64,000 nt of DNA from Tunturibacter psychrotolerans (GTDB taxonomy: Bacteria; Acidobacteriota; Terriglobia; Terriglobales; Acidobacteriaceae), in assembly GCF_040359615.1 (NCBI RefSeq), contig NZ_CP132942.1, forward strand, positions 3,410,001-3,474,000. Direction: 5' to 3'. The translations under genes were made by a program, and so were the position numbers. Positions 45,818 to 55,572 of this stretch are shown one piece after another (positions within the stretch are counted from its first letter, which is position 1; the number at the start of each line of letters is the position of its first letter). The notes below the pieces were generated by a model. It was not told where the DNA came from, ran no database searches, and worked only from the letters and a program-made list of their open reading frames with translations.

Positions 45818-47572
45818 TCATGGTGTCTGAGCATTTATGTTCTGCTTCATCGCCACGGACGGTCTTAACTCGATCGGTACACCATGCGTTAAATAGCGAC
45901 GCAGTGTTGATCGATCTCCCCAGTTGATCTGCCATCCATGATCGATGGCCACCAAGATGTATCGTCCCGGAATTACATTATCGATATCGAAACTTCCGTC
46001 TGTATTGGTCTGGTCCTGCCGTAAGAAACCAATCGAGTCGGGCTCTTCGATCGTGATAGGGACCAACAGGACCATTGCGCCGACCACAGCCCTTCCTTCA
46101 AGAGTCGCGATTCCGCTGAGATTCGCGCGGCCACTCGCAACATGCACTGTCAGAGTTGTCTCACCTGCTGACACCGTAACGTACCGTCCCGACGCCTGGG
46201 CTCCCTTGGCGCTTAGTCCAGTGAGATAGATGGTCGGTCGTCCCTGCAAAACGACCTCGTAACGTCCCGGAGGAGCCTCAATGATGCGATCTGCGGTCGG
46301 GTTTCTCGATTCGGTGCGGCCAGCAAATCCACCCTCGCCGTTCATAGAAGAAAATGTCCCACGCTGGGTATCGGTATCGACTAAGCTGACGCTGAGGCCC
46401 CCGCCGCGTCTGCCGCCGAACTCTTCCGCTGCATCAGAAGATCCATCGATATGAATGGTAATTCTGGCGATGTTGGTCGGCGGAGCGCCGAGATCAAGTG
46501 TTCGAACCGAGTTCGCTGTCACTTCGACCATTGTTGCGTGCCGCTCCTGGCCCGGCGTCGCCAGCCTCACCTGATACAGACCGGGAGTCAGACCGCTAAC
46601 ATCGAATTGCCCTTGTGAGTCCTGTTGGGTCGTAATCGAAATTGGGCGGGGACCTTCTGAACCTGGAGCAATTTCTTCGACCATAGGAAATGCCAGCCTC
46701 TGGCGGCCGTCGACTGTCGCCGCCACCCCGAACGGCGGAACAATTTTCAGATGGATAGAAGGGATGGGGATAAGATGAAAATCTGCCTGACGGGTGTCTC
46801 CGGCATGCAGAACAACCGTCTCAGATGTCGCAGCATCGTCGCTGCCTGGGAACCATGTCAAGGGATATGCGAAGTCGAGTGAAGGATCGGCTGCCGAGGC
46901 TCCGCCTTGTTGCGCAGCCTGAGCGTACCAGGGGTGCGCCTGCACCGCAACGCGATAGCTTCCCGGGGACAGATTGGCTAACTCATACGCACCACGGTCA
47001 TCGGTTTGGGCGAACGCTCGCGTGCTTGCCGCAGCCTGCGGACCCCCCGGACTCGGCGGCGGCACAAAATGAAGTGCGACTTGCGCGTCTCTGACGGCGT
47101 CCCCGGCTTCATCTAGAACGAAACCTTTGATGCTGGCTTCAGGGCTAATTGTGAATTGGATATCGAGCGTCGGCGAGTCTGCTGTCAGCACAACGGCGGA
47201 AGCAAAAGCACCGTGCTCCTCATAAGCCTGGCTGACATAACCCCGGGCGCTCGCTCTAAGATGCCAAGCTCCAGCCGTAGGAAGCGTTATCGAGAAACGA
47301 CCATGGTCATCGGCTTCGAAGCTTTCGGTCGACGGAGGAACGCGGCGGCGGTTGCCAAAGTTTCCAGACATCTCCGGACTAGGCGTTAGCCTGCAATGCG
47401 GTACCAGGCTCCCATCGACACTGCTGACAACGATACCTGTAATTCCATACTGTGCGACAGGGTTGTGTTTCGCCTCGGGTTTCGTCTGCGGTCGAGTTTG
47501 GGTGTGCCCGACGCCTCCGCACAACGCAGCAGCAAAGACCAGAAGAGCAGCGCATACCAGTCTCCGTATCAT
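45818..47572 (-). CDS. Secreted carboxypeptidase-regulatory-like domain protein
   Basis: A 584-residue protein with a signal peptide (RLVCAALLVFAAALCGGVGH) and several beta-sandwich carboxypeptidase-regulatory-like modules, visible as repeated units such as ITGIVVSSVDGSLVPHCRLT, SIKGFVLDEAGDAVRDAQVA and LAVTA-type GQFDVSGLTPGLYQVRLATP. Each unit ends with a GxY-type strand as in these modules. In Acidobacteria such proteins are abundant, probably at the cell surface, with unknown function. It overlaps the end of the upstream gene by four bases (47569-47572), so the two are translationally coupled. Confidence 0.82.
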   Translation of the reverse strand: MIRRLVCAALLVFAAALCGGVGHTQTRPQTKPEAKHNPVAQYGITGIVVSSVDGSLVPHCRLTPSPEMSGNFGNRRRVPPSTESFEADDHGRFSITLPTAGAWHLRASARGYVSQAYEEHGAFASAVVLTADSPTLDIQFTISPEASIKGFVLDEAGDAVRDAQVALHFVPPPSPGGPQAAASTRAFAQTDDRGAYELANLSPGSYRVAVQAHPWYAQAAQQGGASAADPSLDFAYPLTWFPGSDDAATSETVVLHAGDTRQADFHLIPIPSIHLKIVPPFGVAATVDGRQRLAFPMVEEIAPGSEGPRPISITTQQDSQGQFDVSGLTPGLYQVRLATPGQERHATMVEVTANSVRTLDLGAPPTNIARITIHIDGSSDAAEEFGGRRGGGLSVSLVDTDTQRGTFSSMNGEGGFAGRTESRNPTADRIIEAPPGRYEVVLQGRPTIYLTGLSAKGAQASGRYVTVSAGETTLTVHVASGRANLSGIATLEGRAVVGAMVLLVPITIEEPDSIGFLRQDQTNTDGSFDIDNVIPGRYILVAIDHGWQINWGDRSTLRRYLTHGVPIELRPSVAMKQNINAQTP

Positions 47573-49194
47573 GGGATCACCTCGACGGCCGGCACAGCGT
47601 CGAGGTTTAACGTGGGCTTGTCGCCGACGTTAATCGTCACGGAACTTGCGCGATCGTCGAATGGAGACAGGCCACCGGGAGTGCGGTAGTCCACCGCGTG
47701 CTGCCGCTCAAACGCGATCGCCTTATAGCTTCCCGGCGGGAGATGAGCAAAGTTGTAGCTCCCCGTCGAGCTACTGCGGGTGTTGTAGTTCGCTTGCGCG
47801 CTCGGCCCGTTCGGAATCAAATAGACCCAGGCTGCTACGGGATTGCCGTTGAGCTTTGCCGCTCCTTGCAGACTGCCGGTCTCACTGCTGACAGTAATGC
47901 GAATCGGAATACCTGAGGCTCCTGGTGCGACAACGAGATTTTGCGTTAGTAAATCGGAGTCACCATAGCTGACAGACTTGATATACCAGGTGCCGCTGTT
48001 GCGACCTACCAATCGATAGTTGCCGGGCGGAGCCAGGAAGAAGAAAGTCTGATTGGGCTTGGACGACAGCCCCACTCCGGCGTACCCACCATCTGAATCG
48101 GCCTGTTCACTGTTCAGGACAAGTCCCAACTGGGACAGCCCCGGTGGAGTACCATCCGTATTCGAAGAGCCATCGACCACCAACTCCAGCGGAATTGATG
48201 GCACAGGAGAGAATCTTAAAACCACTCCGGAGATGTCGTGATCCGGAACCGTAATTGTGGTCTCGGCCATCTCGGCAGCATCTGCGTTTGCCATCAACCT
48301 CGCCGTCAACGTATACGTTCCCTGAGGTAGTTGAATCTTCGTCTCGTCGCCGTTGCCTGCGGTAGAGTTCACCTGTAAAGTGCCTCCATTGCTGGCGCGG
48401 GCAGAGATTCTCATGAAGCCTCGATCGGACCCGGAATGCGATATTCCGACCGTGTGCGTAGGGTTCACGGTCGGCCGGAGCTCAAAGTTTTCTTCCCCTC
48501 CACTGTGAATCCTGATTAGCTGTGACGTATCACCGGAGCTTATATTCGGAACCGCGACTGGTAGCACGGCTTCACCAATAGTGCGATCCCGCAGAATGTA
48601 GCGGGTTTGCAAGCGGTACTGGCCTGCTGGCACGGGGATTCTAAAACCTCCATGCGAGTCCGTTTGACCCTGGCCCACCGGCATCCAGCGACGCGCGGAA
48701 TCGTCGTAAACACTCCTCATCGCACTCACCGAAATACCCGAAAGTGGAGTTCCGTCGGGAGCCAACACTACGCCGGTGAGCAGCGCCTCCGGGTAGAGGC
48801 GAAGTTCAAGCGGTATCGCCAGTTGGGAGGATTGTAGATAAAGATTACCGGCATCACCGTACTCTGGGCTGGCATAAAACCCAGGTTTTGTTGCGAGGAT
48901 ATTCGCGTTGGTGTCGGTGTTCTGCTCGAACCTGAACTTACCCTCGCTATCGGTCAACACAGCTCGGTTATTGAGTCGAACCAGAGCTCTGCGAACGGGT
49001 TGGTCCGTGACGGCATTGATCACTCGACCAATTACCGAGTCCGGCGCGCCCGAAGACGCAACCAATGTGCCTGGTCCTGTACTAGTCTGGGCGCCGCAGG
49101 TGGCCTGGAGAGCGAGCAAGATACAAACTAGAGTTAGAAAGGCAGGTATCGAACCGTCGCGTGGGGAACGGCAAACGATTCGGTGTGGAGACAC
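47569..49194 (-). CDS. Secreted carboxypeptidase-regulatory-like domain protein (paired gene)
   Basis: A 541-residue protein with an export leader (GSIPAFLTLVCILLALQATC). Repeated carboxypeptidase-regulatory-like modules include DSVIGRVINAVTDQPVRRAL, ALLTGVVLAPDGTPLSGISV and GSLQGAAKLNGNPVAAWVYL. The last ends in FAHLPPGSYKAIAFERQHAV. It is the first of two similar genes that overlap by four bases, which suggests joint production of two related surface proteins. No enzymatic motif is visible. Its role is unknown. Confidence 0.82.
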   Translation of the reverse strand: MSPHRIVCRSPRDGSIPAFLTLVCILLALQATCGAQTSTGPGTLVASSGAPDSVIGRVINAVTDQPVRRALVRLNNRAVLTDSEGKFRFEQNTDTNANILATKPGFYASPEYGDAGNLYLQSSQLAIPLELRLYPEALLTGVVLAPDGTPLSGISVSAMRSVYDDSARRWMPVGQGQTDSHGGFRIPVPAGQYRLQTRYILRDRTIGEAVLPVAVPNISSGDTSQLIRIHSGGEENFELRPTVNPTHTVGISHSGSDRGFMRISARASNGGTLQVNSTAGNGDETKIQLPQGTYTLTARLMANADAAEMAETTITVPDHDISGVVLRFSPVPSIPLELVVDGSSNTDGTPPGLSQLGLVLNSEQADSDGGYAGVGLSSKPNQTFFFLAPPGNYRLVGRNSGTWYIKSVSYGDSDLLTQNLVVAPGASGIPIRITVSSETGSLQGAAKLNGNPVAAWVYLIPNGPSAQANYNTRSSSTGSYNFAHLPPGSYKAIAFERQHAVDYRTPGGLSPFDDRASSVTINVGDKPTLNLDAVPAVEVIP

Positions 49195-49340
49195 GAAGGG
49201 GCACCTCGCCAGAAATAAGACGTTCTCAACTCATATTAGTGAGAATGATGATGCTTCCACCACATTTCTGGCTGATCACTTTGGTTGATGGAGCCAAATG
49301 CACAAAACTCGAACGAAGAAGGTCAGGAGTTGCCGTTTCG

Positions 49341-49646
49341 TCAGCCTCTTTCAGATTCGGTCAGAGAGTTCGCATTGATCTTTGACAGGGATTCCAGGAG
49401 ATGTTTCGTATACAAACCGCTTGCTACAAACCTCGCTCCATCCTTCATCATCATCAGGAGTACCTGTTCGCCGTCTTTATCGATACACGTAACCTCGTCA
49501 AGATCGACGACACGATTCTGTGCTGGCCGACGATCTTGACTGACTCGCCAACTTTCGGTCAGATCCTTCAAAAACGATGATGTCATCCGGCCTTGAAGCA
49601 CCCACCGTTGCTCCGATGAATCCTCGGTCATCGTGATTCGTAACAT
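49341..49646 (-). CDS. STAS-domain protein (anti-sigma-factor-antagonist type)
   Basis: A 101-residue protein with the STAS fold pattern: a first strand-loop QRWVLQGRMTSSFLKDL, then RVVDLDEVTCIDKDGEQVLL and DGARFVASGLYTKHLLESL. STAS proteins commonly bind partner kinases or anti-sigma factors and are often switched by phosphorylation of a serine in the second strand; here the expected position has aspartate or cysteine (VTCIDKDG), so phospho-switching is doubtful. No kinase or sigma gene is adjacent. The sigma-54 activator gene on its right reads in the same direction. Confidence 0.72.
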   Translation of the reverse strand: MLRITMTEDSSEQRWVLQGRMTSSFLKDLTESWRVSQDRRPAQNRVVDLDEVTCIDKDGEQVLLMMMKDGARFVASGLYTKHLLESLSKINANSLTESERG

Positions 49647-49944
49647 CTTGCTCGTCCTTACAAACTGATGTGTCGGTGAGTGTTCTCCGGTCGCAAACTA
49701 CATGACTGGTTTCTCCGGTCTGGATTGCGAAGACCGAAGGCCGAGGCACAGTTTGCTCCCCAAGCTTCACTAACGTCCATCCTGTAATTCATTGCTGCTA
49801 GCAATCCGCATTCCTAAAATGCGATGAGTCTCTATCTTTGGTGGCAGGAGCTATTTACATCGACACATAACGTCGATGCTCTCGGAAGGCATGCCGGTAA
49901 GTTGGCAGCATGCCAAAGCGTTGGCACAAATACGGCGGTTTTCT

Positions 49945-52038
49945 TCAGGGTTTTCTGGGACGCGAGATTCCTAACTTCTGCATTCGAAACTGCAAGGTGG
50001 GACGCTTTAATCCGAGTCGTGCTGCAGCGCCATTCGGGCCTGCAAAAACCCAGTTAGTTTGCTCCAGTATAGATAAGATATGCTTCCGTTCGATCTCTTC
50101 CAGGGTCGTGGCTCCATTCGTTTGGATGCCCATTTCGGCGTTCTTCACCTTTAGGCCGTCCAGCGGCACCTGAAGTTCTGGGCCCTTCGATAAGATGACC
50201 GCCCGCTCGATGACATTTTGCAGCTCACGAATATTTCCAGGCCACGGATAGCCAACCATTGAATTCATAGTCTCGGTTGAAATAGTGTCAATCTCTTTAG
50301 ACATGTTGCGCGCAAAATGTTGGGCGAAGTGTCTCACCAGAAAGGGAATGTCTTCCTTGCGCTCTCTAAGGGGCGGGACATGAATGGGGAACACATTAAG
50401 TCGATAAAACAAGTCGGACCGAAAAATCTGTTCTTCCACCATCGCATTGAGATCGCGGTTTGTAGCTGCGATCAAACGTGCATCTGTGCGTAAGGTGCGC
50501 GAGCTTCCCAACCGTTCGAACTCTCGCTCCTGCAGGACGCGAAGCAGCTTCGGCTGGAGATCCAGTGGAATCTCACTCACTTCATCGAGAAAGATGGTCC
50601 CTTGCGATGCCAACTCGAATCGGCCCATTCTCTGAGCGATTGCGCCAGTAAATGCTCCTTTTTCATGCCCAAAGAGTTCGCTCTCCAGCAAACCGGTAGG
50701 AATCGCAGCGCAATTCAGCTTCACAAAGGGATGGGTGCGACGGCGGCTGAGGTTATGCACAGCACGAGCGATGAGTTCCTTTCCGCTTCCCGTCTCACCC
50801 TCAATAAGAACCGTTGAATTGGTAGGCGCAACTGCTTCGACTTGCCGCAGCACCTGTCGAAGCACAGCGCTGTTCCCAATTATCTCCTCGAAGTTGAGCT
50901 CGCTGCGAATCTCATCTTCAAGGTAGAGCTTCTCCTGCGTGAGTTTGTCTGAAAGCTCAGTAATGCGTCGATAGGCAAACGCATTGTCGATAGCAATAGC
51001 TACTTGACCTGCGATCTGCGAGAGAAACTCAACATCCTCCCGCATGAACGCGTTCTTCTGTGCCCTGACTAAACACAGGACGCCTAACACATTTCTGCAG
51101 CGAAGCAGCGGAAGCAAGCAGATACTCATCGAGTCCTCGCCGTGGCGAACGGTGTTGTCAAAACCCGATCGGCTCCATTCTTCAAGATCCCCAATCCAAG
51201 GCTTTCCGGAGCGAAAGACCTGCCCAGCGAGCGACCCTTCGAGCGGCTTCGACAGATCCTGTAGCAGCTCGCCTTTCCCATCTGGAAAATCCACCGCGTA
51301 AAGTTGAAGATGCTCAGCTGTTGCGTCGGGCAGAATCACCGCCACGCCTTGCAGTCGCATGGTCTTGCGAATATTTGGCGAAACTGAGCGGAGCATCTCA
51401 CCCAATTCCAGATTGGACACGACGCTATTGCTGAGATCGAGAAAAAGATTGAGCTTCGTTTGTTCGCTCTGTAGCTGAGCCCTGGCAGCCTCTGAGTGCG
51501 CGAGATTTAGCCTGTCATCAATTGCTAACCCGACATAATCCGCCAAGAAAAAGAGAAGGCTAACCTCTTTCTCAGAAAAACCGTCGTCTTGCTTCTTGGC
51601 AAAGCAGATAGCTCCCAGTCCACCGGATGATCCATTTAGAGGAAGGACGCAAAGCGAATGGTTTCCGTGGGCACGGAAGAATTGAAAGACGCCAGGAAAT
51701 CGAGCCTCCCGATCCAGCGACGTGACGAGCACTGGCTGCGGGTGTCCGGATAAAAACTCCTCTATTTCAGCTCGCCATTGTGGCAACTCGGGTTCGAGAT
51801 TGATTGTGAAGCCGTCAGCGTCGACCGCATACGCTGATGAATCGCCGCCAATCACATGAACCAAAGCGGTGGTATTTGAACCTGCAACGGAGGATAGTTC
51901 TGCAGGGAGGGAACGCAGGAGTTGCCCTGGATCGCGATAAACATCCAGGTTCCGCGCAAAGCGTAAGAGCACCTCGATCTCTTCGACGTGCGAGGTGCTA
52001 CCTTCCGAAGAAACACGGCGAAGAGGTGAACTCCTCAT
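49945..52038 (-). CDS. Sigma-54-dependent activator (GAF-GAF-AAA+-Fis)
   Basis: A 697-residue bacterial enhancer-binding protein. Two GAF-like sensor regions (roughly residues 20-170 and 180-350) precede the AAA+ domain with Walker A GETGSGKE at 415-422 and the sigma-54-contact loop GAFTGA at 461-466. A Fis-type helix-turn-helix closes it ([20 protein letters not shown], then [16 protein letters not shown]). The architecture resembles FhlA-type regulators. It diverges from the radical SAM operon, whose start has a -24/-12 promoter. The ATG at 52038 lies 13 bases after AAGGAGG; a longer frame to 52107 is possible. Confidence 0.9.
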   Translation of the reverse strand: MRSSPLRRVSSEGSTSHVEEIEVLLRFARNLDVYRDPGQLLRSLPAELSSVAGSNTTALVHVIGGDSSAYAVDADGFTINLEPELPQWRAEIEEFLSGHPQPVLVTSLDREARFPGVFQFFRAHGNHSLCVLPLNGSSGGLGAICFAKKQDDGFSEKEVSLLFFLADYVGLAIDDRLNLAHSEAARAQLQSEQTKLNLFLDLSNSVVSNLELGEMLRSVSPNIRKTMRLQGVAVILPDATAEHLQLYAVDFPDGKGELLQDLSKPLEGSLAGQVFRSGKPWIGDLEEWSRSGFDNTVRHGEDSMSICLLPLLRCRNVLGVLCLVRAQKNAFMREDVEFLSQIAGQVAIAIDNAFAYRRITELSDKLTQEKLYLEDEIRSELNFEEIIGNSAVLRQVLRQVEAVAPTNSTVLIEGETGSGKELIARAVHNLSRRRTHPFVKLNCAAIPTGLLESELFGHEKGAFTGAIAQRMGRFELASQGTIFLDEVSEIPLDLQPKLLRVLQEREFERLGSSRTLRTDARLIAATNRDLNAMVEEQIFRSDLFYRLNVFPIHVPPLRERKEDIPFLVRHFAQHFARNMSKEIDTISTETMNSMVGYPWPGNIRELQNVIERAVILSKGPELQVPLDGLKVKNAEMGIQTNGATTLEEIERKHILSILEQTNWVFAGPNGAAARLGLKRPTLQFRMQKLGISRPRKP

Positions 52039-52161
52039 ACCTGGCTGATAACCTCCTTTTCTTCCATCGATTTCTGATAGATGAAGATATGGGCGATAAG
52101 GTGGCAAGCTGTCACGACATTGGCGTGGAATTGGAAGTTTCGTTGGTTAGTTAGACGCCGC

Positions 52162-52177
52162 TGCCAACAATTTGGCA
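52162..52177. promoter_or_regulatory. Inverted repeat, probable activator binding site
   Basis: TGCCAA-CAAT-TTGGCA is a perfect 6-base-pair inverted repeat with a four-base spacer, about 115 bases upstream of the sigma-54 promoter. A Fis-type activator normally binds such upstream dyads. A related TGGCATGC word is repeated close by (52173 and 52192). Whether the divergent activator binds here is inference. Confidence 0.55.
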
Positions 52178-52288
52178 TGCAGTCAATACGCTGGCATGCG
52201 AATCTCCGTTCCAACCTCACTTATTTATGAACAAGGAATTTATCGCTTTATTATCAAATGCTTGCGGAACCAATAACTTCTGCGTTTT

Positions 52289-52306
52289 CTGGCAACAGGG
52301 TTGCTT
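52289..52306 (+). promoter_or_regulatory. Sigma-54 (-24/-12) promoter of the radical SAM operon
   Basis: CTGGCAACAGGGTTGCTT matches the sigma-54 consensus: TGGCA at 52290-52294, TTGCT at 52301-52305, with the conserved GG and GC exactly twelve bases apart. It lies 77-94 bases before the radical SAM start (52383), right for a leader of about 65 bases. The divergent gene encodes a sigma-54 activator. The site excludes the longer in-frame start at 52227. Confidence 0.78.
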
Positions 52307-52382
52307 ATGCGTTGGTGAGCAACGTCGGCTAGCTTTTCAAACCTTTCCACATACTAACCAGTGTCTTTATTTAGGGGGCTCG

Positions 52383-53669
52383 ATGCACCTGGAGGAACAC
52401 ACCGAACCACCGGCGAGCTTCAGGCTCGACGTCCCGCTGCATGATCTACTCACCAAACCCACCCCAAGCCTGCCAGGGTTACAACCCATCGGAACGCCGC
52501 AGACTTTTCCTGATCCCGTGTTTCCGCAACATCCCGAACTCATGGCGCCAATCGATTGGAATGATGCCTGGATTCCTCCGGAAAAGCGCAAATATAGACC
52601 GGGACAGATCTACCACGCGATGCAGGGGTGGCTCTTCCCCTATATCCGTTCAAGGGTGACAGAAGGCGACTTTCACCCGCTCATTTCCTACCTTTTTACC
52701 GAGTTCAAATGCAATCTCGACTGCCACTACTGCTGGGCTTTCGACAATAAAGTGAAGGGGATGAGTGAGGATACGGCCAAGCGATCGATCGATTGGCTTC
52801 ACGGCACTGGATGTAGGGTGCTCGCCTATATGGGCGGCGAACCTCTCCTCAGACCTGATTTGATCCAGCGCATTACCTACTACGCGGCCAAAAAGAACTT
52901 CTGGATCTATCTCCCAACGAACGCCCGCCTCTTGCGTACCGATGTCATCGACAAGTTGGCTGACGCCGGCATCTCTACCTTCAACATCGCCGTCGACGCG
53001 GTTGATTTGAAAGAAGGTCTACCGAAGGCGCTCGTCCCAATACGCAAGCAGTTCGACTACCTGGTGCGCAAGCAATACGGTTACGGCTATTCCGTGTTCC
53101 TCAACATCAATATCTGCCGAAACAACCTCGATGACGTTCGGCAGCTAACCGAAATAGCGCATGAGAACGGTATAGCCACGGATTATCACATCAACGAATC
53201 TCCCCTCCTCGAGCAAGACGAGCACTTCAAACACGCGGCCAACAATGTCACCTACATCACGAAAGACGATTGGCCAGTTGTGGAAGAGACGATTCAGTGG
53301 CTTACCGAAAAGCAGGACTCCGGATACAAGATGGTGAATTCAAACGCACGGCTTTGGCAGATGGTTGATTTCATGAAAGGGAATCACTTCCCCTGGAACT
53401 GCCGCGCCGGGCAAAATTCAATGATTATTCGCGTCGATGGAACCTTAGCACCGTGTTTCCCAATGTATACGGCAAGCTATGACTGGGGCGTGGTCGGCAA
53501 TCACAAATTCGAGACTAAGCAACTCGACCACCAGAAAAAGACTTGCCAGACCCACTGCTTTTCGACGCTTAACCATATCTTGGGCTGGTGCTACAACGAC
53601 CAGCGGGTCATCAAGTATTTCTTCAAACAGCTCGCGAACGGCTTCCAGGGAGCGAAAGGCCAGATGTAA
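52383..53669 (+). CDS. Radical SAM protein with SPASM-like C-terminal cysteines
   Basis: The 428-residue protein binds the catalytic cluster through C110-x3-C114-x2-C117 in FKCNLDCHYCWAF, followed by YMGGEPLLRPDL (SAM-binding GGE). The C-terminal part holds further cysteines (NCRAGQNSMIIRVDGTLAPC, then CQTHCFSTLNHILGWC) in a SPASM/twitch-like arrangement for auxiliary clusters. Such enzymes modify peptides, cofactors or small molecules using a radical; the substrate is unknown. The ATG at 52383 follows AGGGGG and lies just after the sigma-54 promoter. It is followed in 65 bases by the dehydratase-like gene, so it forms an operon with the activase genes. Confidence 0.87.
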   Translation: MHLEEHTEPPASFRLDVPLHDLLTKPTPSLPGLQPIGTPQTFPDPVFPQHPELMAPIDWNDAWIPPEKRKYRPGQIYHAMQGWLFPYIRSRVTEGDFHPLISYLFTEFKCNLDCHYCWAFDNKVKGMSEDTAKRSIDWLHGTGCRVLAYMGGEPLLRPDLIQRITYYAAKKNFWIYLPTNARLLRTDVIDKLADAGISTFNIAVDAVDLKEGLPKALVPIRKQFDYLVRKQYGYGYSVFLNINICRNNLDDVRQLTEIAHENGIATDYHINESPLLEQDEHFKHAANNVTYITKDDWPVVEETIQWLTEKQDSGYKMVNSNARLWQMVDFMKGNHFPWNCRAGQNSMIIRVDGTLAPCFPMYTASYDWGVVGNHKFETKQLDHQKKTCQTHCFSTLNHILGWCYNDQRVIKYFFKQLANGFQGAKGQM

Positions 53670-53734
53670 CGCCGAGCGATTCCCAATCATCGACACGATA
53701 AAAAAAACGACCTAGTAAGCATAAGGAGATGCAA

Positions 53735-55522
53735 ATGCCGGGAACCGAAGAGATCGTTCAGACAGCCTTCGAAGTAGAGATTCAGGCTCGTATCGACGCC
53801 GAACGTGCACGTCTTCGCGCTGAAGCTGGTTTGGCACGTATGCGCGAATTCAAGAAGCCGGTTGAGCGAACGTTCACTGCGAATGAGCGCGACTATGTCA
53901 CGATTCTCTTTGGTGGCCTCACATGGAAACATGAGGAGATGATCAAAGCCGTATTTCACGGCAGTGGCTATCGGTGTGAAAACATTCCCACGCCGGTGGT
54001 TGCCGATTTTCAGGCCGGGAAGGAGTTCGGCAACAACGGCCAATGCAACCCGACCTACTTTACTGTGGGCAATCTAGTTCGTCATCTTCAAATGCTCGAA
54101 CAGCAGGGCCAGACTCGTAAACAAATTATCGACAACTACGTCTTCTTCACGGCCGGTTCCTGCGGTCCGTGCCGATTCGGTATGTATGAAGCAGAGTACC
54201 GATTTGCCCTCCAGAACGCAGGCTTCGACGGTTTTCGCGTTTTGTTGTTTCAGCAAACGGATGGCATCAAGGCTGCGAGCGGTGAGCCTGGCCTGAAGTT
54301 TTCGGTCGACTTCGGCATGGGGATGCTGAATGCGCTCAACCTCGGAGATGTCATCAATGAGCTGGCATACCAGGTGCGTCCGTTTGAGGTTAACAAAGGA
54401 GAGACCGATCGAGTAATTCACGACTCCGTGAAGACGTTGACTGATACGCTCCGCGACCGCAAGCGCTGGCACATTGTGGATGCGGCACCGACGTGGGCCA
54501 AACCTTATCTCGAGAAGAGTGGAAAGCTCGCAGGCATCAGCTGCACACTCGGGAAGATCGGTCACAACCTATACGGCAAGGAATATTTGGATGCACTTCA
54601 TACTTGTCGCGACAGTATCAATGCAATCGAAGTGGACCGTCTACGTGTCAAGCCGGTCATCAAGATCACAGGCGAATTCTGGGCGCAGACAACGGAAGGC
54701 GACGGCAACTTCAACATGTTTGCCTTCCTCGAGAAGGAAGGTGCGCAAGTCTTGGTTGAACCGATCGCTACTTGGATCGCCTATATGATGTACGTCGCCA
54801 AAGAAGGCGCGAAGGCCCGAGCGGACGCGGAGGCTCCCTATCGCGATCCCAAGTGGTATGAGCTGAAGAAGCGTCTTGCAAACGACTTCAAAGTCTTCAA
54901 GAAGACTGGAGGCCTGAGCGCCGGTAGCGCCATGTGGAACTTCTTCTATCACCGCACGATCAAACATATGGGAGACACAGCCCACCACCTAATTCCGCAG
55001 AAGGAGCTCTCCCGTCTGGCGCATCCCTTCTACCATCAACTCGCCCGCGGTGGTGAGGGTTATATGGAAGTCGGCAAGAACGTCTATTACACCGTGAATC
55101 ACCTGTGTCACATGGTTCTTGCTCTGAAGCCTTTCGGCTGCATGCCATCCACGCAATCCGACGGAGTTCAGTCCCGAGTCGTGAACAAATACAAAGACAT
55201 GATCTTCCTGCCGGTTGAGACCTCAGGCGAGGGTGAAGTGAACGCGCATAGCCGGGTCCAGATGGCGCTAGCAGAGGCGAAGGCGAAGGCGCGCGCAGAG
55301 TTTGACGGTGTACTGCAGGAGACAGGAAAGTCTCTCGAAGAGTTGCGAGACTACGTCGATCAGCATCCGGCTCTCAAACAAGCGCTTTACAAGGTACCGC
55401 ATCGGAAAGGTCTTGCCGGGACCGCTGCACAGTTCGCGTGGCATGTGAGCGAGTTGATCGACAAAGATGGTGCCTATCGTCGCTCAACTCGGGTCTCCGC
55501 ACGGTTACAGCGAGTCGCGTAG
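53735..55522 (+). CDS. 2-hydroxyacyl-CoA-dehydratase-like protein (HGD family, activase-associated)
   Basis: A 595-residue protein with cysteines typical of the HgdB-related, CoA-activase-associated family: C104 in GQCNPTYF and C143-x2-C146 in GSCGPCRFGMYE. These ligate an iron-sulfur cluster in relatives. No signal peptide. In many bacteria this segment is fused to a large activase; here it is a separate gene directly before the activase. The second ATG (53735) has AAGGAG six bases upstream and is chosen over the one at 53729. The enzymatic reaction is unknown; such proteins usually receive electrons at very low potential from an ATP-driven activase. Confidence 0.82.
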   Translation: MPGTEEIVQTAFEVEIQARIDAERARLRAEAGLARMREFKKPVERTFTANERDYVTILFGGLTWKHEEMIKAVFHGSGYRCENIPTPVVADFQAGKEFGNNGQCNPTYFTVGNLVRHLQMLEQQGQTRKQIIDNYVFFTAGSCGPCRFGMYEAEYRFALQNAGFDGFRVLLFQQTDGIKAASGEPGLKFSVDFGMGMLNALNLGDVINELAYQVRPFEVNKGETDRVIHDSVKTLTDTLRDRKRWHIVDAAPTWAKPYLEKSGKLAGISCTLGKIGHNLYGKEYLDALHTCRDSINAIEVDRLRVKPVIKITGEFWAQTTEGDGNFNMFAFLEKEGAQVLVEPIATWIAYMMYVAKEGAKARADAEAPYRDPKWYELKKRLANDFKVFKKTGGLSAGSAMWNFFYHRTIKHMGDTAHHLIPQKELSRLAHPFYHQLARGGEGYMEVGKNVYYTVNHLCHMVLALKPFGCMPSTQSDGVQSRVVNKYKDMIFLPVETSGEGEVNAHSRVQMALAEAKAKARAEFDGVLQETGKSLEELRDYVDQHPALKQALYKVPHRKGLAGTAAQFAWHVSELIDKDGAYRRSTRVSARLQRVA

Positions 55523-55572
55523 TCGGCGGCTGCAGCTTTTGTCCACCACCTGGAAGTCGCGGAGGAAACGGG

